From NCBI RefSeq assembly GCF_040361335.1, contig NZ_APNM01000006.1, positions 124,001 through 188,000 on the forward strand: DNA of 64,000 nt. The letters are read 5' to 3'. This DNA is from APNM01 sp040361335. Its GTDB lineage: Bacteria > Pseudomonadota > Gammaproteobacteria > Nevskiales > Salinisphaeraceae. Made by a program: the position numbers and the translations under genes. Below, in pieces: positions 55,335-64,000 of the stretch. The notes under the pieces are model-generated. The model did no database searches, was not told the DNA's origin, and worked only from the letters and a program-made list of their open reading frames with translations. Every line of letters begins with the position of its first letter. Position 1 is the first letter of the stretch.

Positions 55335-55598
55335 TTAGCCGGCCGCCTGAATCGCCGCCACGAACGGGTTGGCGAACGTGAAGAACAGCGCGACACCCAC
55401 GCCGATCATGGCCACGGCGTCCAGCAGGCCGGCGATCAGGAACATGCGGCCGGTCAGCATCGGGGCCATCTCGGGCTGCCGGGCGATGCCCTCGAGGAAC
55501 TTGCCGCCGAGCAGACCGAAGCCGATGGCGGTACCCAGAGCACCCATGCCGATCAGCAGGCCCACCGCAACCGCGGTCATACCAATTACCATCTCCAT
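55335..55598 (-). CDS. atpE: ATP synthase F0 c subunit
   Basis: 87 residues from ATG 55598 (GAGGAAAGAG upstream). Two-helix hairpin with GMGALGTAIGFGLLGGKFLEGIARQPE and the proton-carrying Asp in AGLLDAVAMIGVG. No extra sodium-type Gln/Glu/Ser/Thr pattern is obvious, so protons are the likely coupling ion. Confidence 0.97.
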   Translation of the reverse strand: MEMVIGMTAVAVGLLIGMGALGTAIGFGLLGGKFLEGIARQPEMAPMLTGRMFLIAGLLDAVAMIGVGVALFFTFANPFVAAIQAAG

Positions 55599-55624
55599 CG
55601 TCTCTTTCCTCCTAGGAACGTTTG

Positions 55625-56470
55625 CTAGTGCTCTGTCTCGTGTGCCATGGACAGGTACACGATGGTCAACATCATGAAAATGAAGGCCTGCAGGGTCACA
55701 ACCAGAATGTGGAAGATCGCCCAGGCCGCGCCCAGGATCAGCTGCGTGGCGAACAGCGGCAGCGTCATCAGGGACATGCCGGCACCCAGGCTGAACAGCG
55801 CGATCAGGATGAAGATCAGTTCGCCCGCGTAGAGGTTGCCGAACAGTCGCAGCGACAGCGAGACCGGCTTCGCGATCTCCTCGACCAGCTTGAGCAGCAG
55901 GTTGAAGGGCGCGAGCCACCAGCCGAACGGATGCGTCAGGAATTCCTTGGCGTAGCCCCAGCCACCCTTGATCTTGATCGAGTAGAAGATCACCAGGGCG
56001 AACACGGTCAGGGACAGGCCGAAGGTGACGTTGAGGTCGGTGGTGGGCACCACCTTGAGATACTCGACGCCCATGGCGGCCGCCGTGGCCGGCAGCAGGT
56101 CCACCGGCACCAGGTCCATGAAGTTCATCAGGAAAACCCAGACGAAGATCGTCAGGGCGAGCGGCGCCACCAACCGGGACTTGCCGTGGAAGATGTCGCG
56201 GACCTGACCGTCCGTGAACTCCACCACCATCTCCACGAAGTTCTGCATGCCGCCCGGCTCGGCGGCCGTGGCGCGCTTCGCGACCGCGCGGAACAGCAGC
56301 ACAAACAGCAGGCCGAGGCCGACGGCGAAGCCGAGGCTGTCCACATGCAGGACCCAGAAACCGTCCGCATGCGAATCGAACCGCATGGTGGAGAGATCGA
56401 ACTTGAGATTGGTCAGGTGATGCTCGATGTAGCGGCTGACGTTGCTGCCGCCCTCTTCGGCACTGGCCAT
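55625..56470 (-). CDS. atpB: ATP synthase F0 a subunit
   Basis: 281 residues. Multi-pass protein with MNFMDLVPVDLLP, the essential Arg in SLSLRLFGNLYAGELI, and a C-terminal helix LQAFIFMMLTIVYLSMAHE. It forms the proton half-channels beside the c-ring. Start MASAEEGGSN. Confidence 0.98.
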   Translation of the reverse strand: MASAEEGGSNVSRYIEHHLTNLKFDLSTMRFDSHADGFWVLHVDSLGFAVGLGLLFVLLFRAVAKRATAAEPGGMQNFVEMVVEFTDGQVRDIFHGKSRLVAPLALTIFVWVFLMNFMDLVPVDLLPATAAAMGVEYLKVVPTTDLNVTFGLSLTVFALVIFYSIKIKGGWGYAKEFLTHPFGWWLAPFNLLLKLVEEIAKPVSLSLRLFGNLYAGELIFILIALFSLGAGMSLMTLPLFATQLILGAAWAIFHILVVTLQAFIFMMLTIVYLSMAHETEH

Positions 56471-56521
56471 CTTGCTTATCCCTATCTGGTCCGGCTATCG
56501 CCTGATCCGGATCACGCGCGC

Positions 56522-56896
56522 CTAGCGGTTGACGATCATGGCCAGCCAATAACAACCCAGGCAGGCCACGTATGTAGTCAGTACGGGCAGGAAATGCTCC
56601 CCGAACGCCAATGCGGCGACCAGGAACATGGCGGCGGTCAGCGCGAGCTTGCCGAGCTCGCCGAGGTACAGCGACCGCGCCACCCGTTTCGGCGAGGCGT
56701 CGGTTCCGTACCGCAACAAACGCCTCGCAAAGTAAAGCCCCGGCACCACTGCTATCAGCGCTCCGAAGAGCGCCGCCGCGCCGCTTGATCCGCCGCGCGC
56801 GGCTTGCCACACGGTGGCGAGCGCCGCGCCGACGCCCGCCTGCGCCGTGAACAGGGCCAGGGCCAATTGCATTCCTCGCAGTCGGGGCCGCCTCAT
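56522..56896 (-). CDS. atpI: ATP synthase accessory protein I
   Basis: 124 residues, four predicted membrane helices (LALALFTAQAGVGAALATVW, AALFGALIAVVPGLYFARRL, LGKLALTAAMFLVAALAF, FLPVLTTYVACLGCYWLAMIV). Position as first gene of the atp operon and the G-x3-P-x2-Y-type second helix (GALIAVVPGLYFA) fit AtpI, a factor helping c-ring assembly. Confidence 0.9.
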   Translation of the reverse strand: MRRPRLRGMQLALALFTAQAGVGAALATVWQAARGGSSGAAALFGALIAVVPGLYFARRLLRYGTDASPKRVARSLYLGELGKLALTAAMFLVAALAFGEHFLPVLTTYVACLGCYWLAMIVNR

Positions 56897-56956
56897 GGTC
56901 CTCTCCGATGTGCCGGGCGGACCTCATCCCCTGGCGCCCCAGGCTGCGGGCGCGAG

Positions 56957-56985
56957 ACTATAAAGGAGTCACCCATCAGGGTCAA
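56957..56985 (-). promoter_or_regulatory. Sigma70 promoter of the atp operon
   Basis: Read on the minus strand: -35 TTGACC (complement 56980-56985), 17-base spacer, -10 TATAGT (complement 56957-56962). The -10 ends about 60 bases before the atpI start. Five of six bases match consensus in both boxes. It separates transcription of the atp genes from parAB upstream. Confidence 0.75.
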
Positions 56986-57099
56986 TTACGCGCAGCGCGA
57001 TCCCTGCCCGCGGCAGGCGTGCCACGAGCGGCGCAACGGCGTCCCGGCGGACAAGGCTTATTGTCGGTACCAATCCAGGCCGGCGGCCCGGCGCTCATT

Positions 57100-57966
57100 T
57101 CATTTCAGGCGGCGCACCAGCTCGTCGAGCCCTTCGGCGTCGCCGTACTCGATCACGACCCGGCCGCCGCGCCCCCCGCGACCGGGCTTGATCGCCACCG
57201 CGGTACCCAACGACGCGCTCAGGTCGCTTTCCAACCGCGCCAGCCGCGGGCTGCGCGTGGCGCGCTCGCGGCGCGGGGTGTCGGAACCCTCCAGCGCGGC
57301 CTTCACCAGGGCCTCGGTGGCCCGCACGGTCAGCCCCCGGGCCACGACCTTCTCGGCCAGCGGGCCCTGCTGCTCCTTGGGCAACGCCAGCAGCGCGCGG
57401 GCATGGCCCATCTCCAGCCGCCGCTGGCGCAGCAGATCCTGGACCGTGTCGTCCAGTTCGGCCAGCCGCAGCAGGTTGGAGACGGCCGCGCGCGAGCGGC
57501 CCACGGCCTCCGCGCATTGAGCGTGGGTCATCTTGCAGTCGCGGATCAAGCGGCGCAGGGCCGCGCCCTCTTCCAGCGGATTGAGGTCCTCGCGCTGGAT
57601 GTTCTCGATCAGAGCCACGGCCATGGCGATCTCGTCGCCGATCTCGCGCACCACCGCGGGCACGGTCTCGCGACCGGCGATGCGCGCGGCGCGCCAGCGG
57701 CGCTCGCCGGCGATGATCTCGTAGCCGCTGCCGTCCGGCCGCACCACCAGCGGCTGAAGCACGCCCTGGGTGCGGATCGACTGCGCCAGCGATTCCAGGG
57801 CGTCGGTGTCGATCTCGGTGCGCGGCTGATAGCGACCGGGGTGCAGGTCGTCCAGCGCCAGCTCGTGCAGCTCGCCGGCGGCCGCCGCCTCGTCGGCGTC
57901 CGGCGCCAGGTCGCCGCCGAGCAGGGCGTCCAGCCCGCGTCCGAGGCCGCGTTTCTTAGCCGCCAT
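57100..57966 (-). CDS. parB: Chromosome partitioning protein ParB
   Basis: 288 residues. LALDDLHPGRYQPRTEID start of the N-terminal domain, the CTPase/ParB box GERRWRAAR, the HTH MTHAQCAEAVGRSRAAVSNLLRL, and a C-terminal dimerisation domain ending in LDELVRRLK. It binds parS and slides as a clamp. It overlaps parA by 11 bases. No full-length parS (TGTTTCACGTGAAACA-like) was seen in the window. Confidence 0.97.
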   Translation of the reverse strand: MAAKKRGLGRGLDALLGGDLAPDADEAAAAGELHELALDDLHPGRYQPRTEIDTDALESLAQSIRTQGVLQPLVVRPDGSGYEIIAGERRWRAARIAGRETVPAVVREIGDEIAMAVALIENIQREDLNPLEEGAALRRLIRDCKMTHAQCAEAVGRSRAAVSNLLRLAELDDTVQDLLRQRRLEMGHARALLALPKEQQGPLAEKVVARGLTVRATEALVKAALEGSDTPRRERATRSPRLARLESDLSASLGTAVAIKPGRGGRGGRVVIEYGDAEGLDELVRRLK

Positions 57967-58756
57967 GCGAGGTCTCCGTGTTGCGTTGCCCGTCCCGCGC
58001 CCGCGCCAGCACCTCGTCCGCCAGGGCCCGGTAGGCCTTCGCCCCGGCCGCGGAGGCGTCGTAATCGAGGGCGGGCAGGCCGTGGCTGGGGGCCTCGGCC
58101 AGGCGCACGTTGCGGGGGATGATGGTCTCGTAGACCTGCTCGCCGAAATGGCTCAACAGTTGCGCGGAGACGTCCCCCGACAACCGGTTGCGCGGGTCGT
58201 ACATGGTGCGCAACAGCCCCTCGATCCGCAGGCGCGGATTGATCACGGCCCGCACCTTCTCGATGGTGTCCATCAGCGCCGTCAGCCCCTCCAGGGCATA
58301 GTACTCGCACTGCATCGGGATCAGCACGCCGTCGCAGGCGGACAGGGCGTTGACCGTGAGCATCGACAGCGCCGGCGGGCAATCGGCGATCACGTAGTCG
58401 TAGCGGCCGCGCGCATCCCGCAAGGCTTCCGAGAGCGCCAGCTCGCCGTTGCGCCGGCGACGCAGCCCGACCTCCGCCGCGGTCATGTCGCCGTTGGCCG
58501 GCAGCAGGTCGAAGCGCCCGTCCAGCACCGGCCGCACCGCCTCGCCGAGACTGCGCTCGCCGAGCAGCACGTCGCAGCCGGTGAGCTTGAGGCCCGCCTT
58601 GTCGACGCCCACGCCCATGGTGGCATTGCCCTGGGCATCCATGTCCACGAGCAGCACGCGCTGGCCGGCCGCCGCCAGGCTGGCGGCCAGGTTGATGCTG
58701 GTGGTGGTCTTGCCGACCCCCCCTTTCTGGTTCGCGACCGCGATAACTCTGGCCAT
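57956..58756 (-). CDS. parA: Chromosome partitioning ATPase ParA (Soj)
   Basis: 266 residues. Deviant Walker A KGGVGKTT (11-18), VLLVDMDAQGNAT and VIADCPPALSMLTVNAL (Walker B region), and IPMQCEYYALEG. ATP-dependent dimer that moves ParB-parS complexes. Precedes parB in the same transcript, after rsmG. Confidence 0.98.
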   Translation of the reverse strand: MARVIAVANQKGGVGKTTTSINLAASLAAAGQRVLLVDMDAQGNATMGVGVDKAGLKLTGCDVLLGERSLGEAVRPVLDGRFDLLPANGDMTAAEVGLRRRRNGELALSEALRDARGRYDYVIADCPPALSMLTVNALSACDGVLIPMQCEYYALEGLTALMDTIEKVRAVINPRLRIEGLLRTMYDPRNRLSGDVSAQLLSHFGEQVYETIIPRNVRLAEAPSHGLPALDYDASAAGAKAYRALADEVLARARDGQRNTETSHGG

Positions 58757-58781
58757 AAGGCGTGTGAGGGTATCTTTTTCC

Positions 58782-58802
58782 CTGTTATCTGTAACCTGTC
58801 GT
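58782..58802. repeat. Three 7-bp repeats between rsmG and parA
   Basis: CTGTTAT (58782), CTGTAAC (58789) and CTGTCGT (58796) follow in exact 7-base phase, with consensus CTGTNNN. They lie in the short gap between rsmG and parA, like the arrays at glmU-glmS and atpG-atpD but with a different word. Confidence 0.55.
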
Positions 58803-58814
58803 CCGCGACCTTGC

Positions 58815-59476
58815 CTACAGCAGCCCCGGCCCCAGCACGACGATATGCCGCTCGGCGTCCAGGCCGGGCACCGTCACCGCGGCCGATTCCAGCACCCGAA
58901 AGCCGGCCGGCAGCGCCGCCAGCTCGGCGGCCGGGTCGCGCCCTTTCATCAGGACGAAGCGCCCGTCCGGCGCGCACAGGTGGCCCGCCAGCCGCACCGC
59001 CTCGTCGGCCGCCGCGAAGGCGCGGCAGACCACCGTGTCGAAGCCCCTGGCGGGTCGGTAGTCCTCGCTGCGCCGCTGCACGACATCGACGTTATCCAGC
59101 GCCAGGGTACGCACGACGTGCCGCAGGAAGGCCGCCTTCTTGCCGTTGGACTCGACTAGCGTGAACGACTTGCGCGGCAGTGCCAGCGCCAGCGGGATGC
59201 CCGGCAGGCCGGCCCCGCTGCCGATGTCGGCGACGCTGTCTCCGGCGATGTAGGGCGCCGCCGCCAGGCTGTCCAGCAGGTGGCGCACCACCATGTCCGC
59301 CGGCTTGCGCACCGCGGTGAGGTTGTAGGTGCGGTTCCAGGATTCGAGCTGTTTGAGGTAGTCGATCAGGGTCTCGCGCGCGGCCGGCGAGGTGCGCACG
59401 CGCAGGGCCCGCGCGCCCTCGGTCAGGCGCTTGAGGCAGCCTTCCCAGTCCACCGTCGCCCGCGGCGTGTCGACCG

Positions 59477-59480
<4 letters not shown>
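58815..59480 (-). CDS. rsmG: 16S rRNA (guanine527-N7)-methyltransferase RsmG (GidB)
   Basis: 221 residues from GTG 59480, overlapping the glnS stop (GTGA). LESWNRTYNLTAVRKPADMVVRHLLDSLA and the SAM motif DIGSGAGLPGIPLAL are diagnostic, followed by ESNGKKAAFLRHV and VVCRAFA. It methylates G527 of 16S rRNA. Its neighbour upstream is glnS instead of the common mnmG. Confidence 0.96.
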
Positions 59481-61177
<1,697 letters not shown>

Positions 61178-61227
61178 GATGCAGAGGCCTCGTCCCAGCC
61201 GGACCGCGGTGGAAATCCAGGCCGCGC

Positions 61228-61233
61228 ATTATA
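61228..61233 (-). promoter_or_regulatory. Probable -10 element upstream of glnS
   Basis: A perfect TATAAT is read on the minus strand 50 bases before the glnS ATG. The corresponding -35 region is poor (TAAAGG at 17-base spacing). It is the best promoter candidate for the glnS-rsmG-parA-parB run. Confidence 0.5.
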
Positions 61234-61287
61234 GAGAAACTGGCCGGCGACCTTTATCCGCGGCCGCCGGCCGGGGCGAGAAACGCG

Positions 61288-62790
61288 CTATGCGGCCTGC
61301 TGCTTCCGCGGGCGCACCTCGCGGTCGAACGCCAGGTAGCCGTCCTCGATCGGCTCCTCCAGGAGGATCTTGCGGTCGCGCAGGTAATGGTTGAGCACGC
61401 GCCACGGCAGCTTCCTGCCCTGGCGCGGCAGGCGGTGGCTGGCGCGCCGCACGTAGCCCGCGCTCAGGGAATCCAGCACCGAGGTGTCCTCCTCGGCGCA
61501 GCCCTCCTCGTCGCGCGGCGTGGCCGAGACATAACCCTCGGCGTCCATGTGGTTGAGCAGGCGGCAGATGTACTTGGCGGCGATGTCCGCCTTCAGGGTC
61601 CAGGAGGCATTGGTGTAGCCGAAGATCACCGCCAGATTGGGCGCGTCCTCGATCAGCACGCCCTTGTAGGTCATGACCTCGTTCGGCGGGCGGGTCTCGC
61701 CGTCGACCGCGATCTCCATGCCGCCCATGAGCTGGACCTCCAGGCCGGTGGCGGCGATCACGATGTCCGCCTCCAGGGTCTTGCCCGAGCGCAGGCGGAT
61801 GCCGTCCTCGGTGAAGGTGTCGATGTGGTCCGTGACGACGGAGGCCCGGCCCTCGCGCAGGACCTTGAACAGGTCGGCGTCGGGCACCGCGCACAGCCGC
61901 TCGTCCCAGGGGTTGTAGCTGGGCGAGAAGTGGCGCATATCGAAATCCTTGCCCAACTGCTTGCGCACGCCGCGCATCAGCAACCAGCGCATGAACCGCG
62001 GGTAGCGCTGGGAGGCCGTGTACAGGATCCGTTGCAGACGGATGTTGCGCCGCCGCGCCATGGCGAACACCCAGTCGTCGGGCAGGATACGCTTGAGCCA
62101 GGCCGAGATCTTGTCGAACGCCGGCAACGAGATGATGTACGAGGGCGAACGCTGCAGCATGGTGATGTGGCCGGTATCCGGCGCCATCGCCGGCACCAGC
62201 GTCATCGCCGTGGCGCCGCTGCCGATCACCACCACGCGCTTGCCCTCGTAGTCCAGACCCTCGGGCCAGTTCTGGGGATGGACCACGGTTCCGCGGTAGC
62301 GCTCGATGCCGGGGAATTCGGGCATGTAGCCCGCGTCGTAGCGATAGTAGCCGGTACACAGGACCAGGTAGTGGCAGCGGTAATGGCGGGTCTCGCCGCT
62401 GGGCTCGTGGACCGCGGTCAGGGTCCAGCGGGCCTCCTCGCTCGACCAGTCGGCGCGGGTGATGCGCAGGCCGAAGCGGATCTTGTCCTCGACGCCGTAC
62501 TCGCGCGCGGTCTCCGCCACATAGTTGCGGATCGACGGGCCGTCGGCCAGCACCTTGGGCTCGTGCCAGGGCCGGAACTCGTAGCCGAAGCTGAACATGT
62601 CCGAGTCGGAGCGGATGCCGGGATAGCGGAACAGGTCCCAGGTGCCGCCGATCGCCTGCCGGCGCTCCAGGATCGCGAACGACTTGCCCGGCGACTCCAT
62701 CTGCAGATGGCAGGCCATGCCGACGCCGGACAGGCCGGCGCCCACGATCAGCACGTCGAATTCCTCGGGGTTGGTCTCCTCAGCGGCCAT
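61288..62790 (-). CDS. Flavin-containing Baeyer-Villiger-type monooxygenase
   Basis: 500 residues from ATG 62790 (GAGG 6 bases upstream). FAD-binding GAGLSGVG near residue 15, the NADPH loop GSGATAM, and the BVMO fingerprint YRGTVVHPQNW (F/Y-x-G-x3-H-x3-W). GGTWDLFRYPGIRSDSDMF and the closing ATGLEV region fit the EthA-like group. It inserts oxygen into ketones or oxidises sulfides and amines; the substrate is unknown. It lies upstream of glnS on the same strand but about 110 bases away with its own -10 between. Confidence 0.9.
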   Translation of the reverse strand: MAAEETNPEEFDVLIVGAGLSGVGMACHLQMESPGKSFAILERRQAIGGTWDLFRYPGIRSDSDMFSFGYEFRPWHEPKVLADGPSIRNYVAETAREYGVEDKIRFGLRITRADWSSEEARWTLTAVHEPSGETRHYRCHYLVLCTGYYRYDAGYMPEFPGIERYRGTVVHPQNWPEGLDYEGKRVVVIGSGATAMTLVPAMAPDTGHITMLQRSPSYIISLPAFDKISAWLKRILPDDWVFAMARRRNIRLQRILYTASQRYPRFMRWLLMRGVRKQLGKDFDMRHFSPSYNPWDERLCAVPDADLFKVLREGRASVVTDHIDTFTEDGIRLRSGKTLEADIVIAATGLEVQLMGGMEIAVDGETRPPNEVMTYKGVLIEDAPNLAVIFGYTNASWTLKADIAAKYICRLLNHMDAEGYVSATPRDEEGCAEEDTSVLDSLSAGYVRRASHRLPRQGRKLPWRVLNHYLRDRKILLEEPIEDGYLAFDREVRPRKQQAA

Positions 62791-63130
62791 ACCGCACCTC
62801 GTCATGTCTCGTCGTTATCATCCCATTATGCCCCGCACACGGGTGGCGACGCCAAGCATCCCCAGCAAGCGCACGCCCTGGACACTGACCCGACAATCGT
62901 CAGTCAGGCCAACTCCGCCCAGTGCCTGTCATTTCGGGCATGATCGACGACCGGTTCGAGGGCCTGTCCGCAGTTGTCCCCGGACATCGTGGCTGCTGGC
63001 GCGGCCTGGGCCATCGCCTAAATTCTCGCGATCGTCCGTCACAGCTCGGGATCTCGAATCCGAACTCATCCGCCAGGCGCCGGACCAGCGCCCGCTCGAT
63101 GACGTTTTCGGATATGACTATCGCCACCGT
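62791..63130. other. Non-coding or remnant region between the BVMO and Fic genes
   Basis: About 340 bases without a confirmed gene. It contains a GTG-started 75-residue frame (62900-63127) directly after the Fic stop, described separately. No promoter of consensus quality was found for the BVMO gene. Confidence 0.5.
62900..63127 (-). CDS. Short ORF after the Fic gene, possible gene remnant
   Basis: 75 residues from GTG 63127, 3 bases after the Fic stop, so it could be translationally coupled. The first 30 residues (VAIVISENVIERALVRRLADEFG) look like a real helix-strand start; the rest, after about residue 35, is Arg/Pro-rich and resembles out-of-frame GC sequence. A +1 frame continues only briefly. 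I do not recognise it. It may be the broken N-terminus of a third gene of the mobile locus. Confidence 0.3.
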   Translation of the reverse strand: MAIVISENVIERALVRRLADEFGFEIPSCDGRSREFRRWPRPRQQPRCPGTTADRPSNRSSIMPEMTGTGRSWPD

Positions 63131-63718
63131 TTATCGCGAATCGTCCCTGAACAGCCGCAACAGCGGACCATAGTCACCGGCATCCGCCGCCCTCAGCGCC
63201 CCGATATACGCATCGCGATGTTCGCTATCAGCCAGCAATCCGTTGCCGCCCCACGAAATGGGGCGGGCGCCAAGTTCATGCACCAGCAGCGCGTCGGCCA
63301 GAATCCGCGCGTGGCGGCCGTTGCCGTTGGGGAACAGATGTATCCAGACCAGGCGGTGATGGAACCGGAGCGCCAGCTCGGTGGGCGTCCAGGTTTCATG
63401 ATCGATCCAGAACCGGCAATCGTCCAGCAGGTTTCGAAGCCGGACGGCGATCTGCTCCGGCGCCACGCCGATATTCTTCTCATTGAGCCGGAACGTGCCC
63501 GCCCACGTCCAGACTCGGCCGAACAGCCGCCGGTGCAACTCGCGCACGAAGCCCTCGCTCAGCACCTCCGGCCCGCGCTGTCGGCCGAGCCAAACCATGC
63601 CGTCCTGGATGTTCGCCTGCTCCATCCGGTCCAACTCGGCACGGGTCTCGATATGCCCGAAGCGCAGACCCCGGGTTTCGTCGGGATCGAGCGGGGTGGC
63701 GCCGTAGGGCTCAGTCAT
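63131..63718 (-). CDS. Fic/DOC family protein, mobile mystery protein B type
   Basis: 195 residues from ATG 63718. The start YGATPLDPDETRGL and FRLNEKNIGVAPEQI match mobile mystery protein B (TIGR02613). The Fic motif is HLFPNGNGRHAR (HPFxxGNGR with Pro replaced by Leu), preceded by ALRFHHRLVWI. Fic domains transfer AMP or other phosphates to proteins. It overlaps the partner gene by 8 bases. Such A/B pairs are found on genomic islands and behave as toxin-antitoxin-like modules (inference). Confidence 0.87.
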   Translation of the reverse strand: MTEPYGATPLDPDETRGLRFGHIETRAELDRMEQANIQDGMVWLGRQRGPEVLSEGFVRELHRRLFGRVWTWAGTFRLNEKNIGVAPEQIAVRLRNLLDDCRFWIDHETWTPTELALRFHHRLVWIHLFPNGNGRHARILADALLVHELGARPISWGGNGLLADSEHRDAYIGALRAADAGDYGPLLRLFRDDSR

Positions 63719-64000
63719 TGTCCCGGAGCGGGTCCCAGAGGTCGCGTGGCATCTCGTCCAGCAGCCGCCTCTTCAGCCGCTTGATCTCGGCCGCCGTGTC
63801 GGTCTCGCCGAGTTGCTGCGCCTCCAGCGCCATGTGCACGGCAGCATCTTCCACGATCTGCCGCGCCCGCCGTTCGGCCTGGAGCTCGATCAGGTCCTCG
63901 ATGGATCGGCCTTCCGGCGGCACGATGGCGTAGACGAACCGACAGCCCATGGCCGCCGCCGCCTCGCGCATGGATTTGAGCGTGGCTCGCCCTTCACGCT
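63711..64000 (-). CDS. Mobile mystery protein A, C-terminal part, runs off the right edge
   Basis: About 96 residues are visible (REGRATLKSMREAAAAMGCRFVYAIVP to the stop at 63711). The frame is open to the window end, so the N-terminal HTH part is missing. The pattern TLKSMREAAAAMGCRFVYAIVP and the end EMPRDLWDP match mobile mystery protein A (TIGR02612), an XRE-type regulator always paired with protein B. It probably represses the pair. Confidence 0.82.
   Translation of the reverse strand, partial: REGRATLKSMREAAAAMGCRFVYAIVPPEGRSIEDLIELQAERRARQIVEDAAVHMALEAQQLGETDTAAEIKRLKRRLLDEMPRDLWDPLRDND

Overview
The window is 64 kb of very GC-rich bacterial chromosome. The gene content points to a gammaproteobacterium: the F-type ATP synthase operon atpIBEFHAGDC lies close to parAB and rsmG on one side and to glmU-glmS on the other, and there are DUF2058 (YaiL-like) and DUF2452 genes, a ccmFGHI set and opgGH. 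I cannot name a genus from sequence reading alone.

Layout. (1) 1-8157, plus strand: an operon-like run of an outer-membrane beta-barrel (cut by the window edge), a ten-heme cytochrome fused to an LVIVD-type propeller, a five-heme c554-like cytochrome, a PP2C phosphatase and a double-FHA protein. (2) 8140-13686, minus strand, converging on the first run: a lipoprotein caspase-like peptidase with Sel1 repeats, an autotransporter-type beta-barrel, an alpha/beta hydrolase and a membrane Ser/Thr kinase. Together they form a phospho-threonine signalling island next to a possible electron conduit, the most unusual part of the window. (3) 13952-18196: ccmF-G-H-I for cytochrome c maturation, a good fit for a genome carrying multiheme proteins. 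(4) 18209-21062: small conserved genes and an inserted MntA/HepT toxin-antitoxin pair in which the toxin gene carries an in-frame amber stop.

(5) 21099-27862: a four-gene carboxylase cluster (two HyuA-type subunits, one HyuB-type, one small zinc-ribbon-like subunit) in the order expected for an acetophenone-carboxylase-like core enzyme. (6) 28367-36142: a lipoprotein fusing a parallel beta-helix to a diheme cytochrome domain, a DUF3604 protein, and on the other strand a parvulin-like protein overlapping a HupE/UreJ-type membrane protein. (7) 36139-37400: a PIN toxin with an excisionase-type antitoxin, preceded by 9-bp repeats that overlap its promoter. (8) 37714-42034: acyl-CoA-type catabolism (SDR, APH-type phosphotransferase, AMP-dependent ligase, phosphotriesterase-like hydrolase).

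(9) 42160-61177, minus strand: core housekeeping genes. Reading in the direction of transcription: glnS-rsmG, parA-parB, then a clear sigma70 promoter, atpI-B-E-F-H-A-G-D-C, opgG-opgH, glmU, glmS. Two departures from the common gammaproteobacterial order stand out: glnS sits where mnmG usually precedes rsmG, and opgGH is inserted between atpC and glmU. Several intergenic gaps in this block carry degenerate 7-bp repeats. (10) 61288-64000: a Baeyer-Villiger-type flavin monooxygenase, then a Fic protein (mobile mystery protein B) overlapping a partial mobile mystery protein A at the right edge.

No tRNA, rRNA, CRISPR array or insertion sequence was recognised. Most long reading frames on the strand opposite these genes are GC-driven shadows and were left out.
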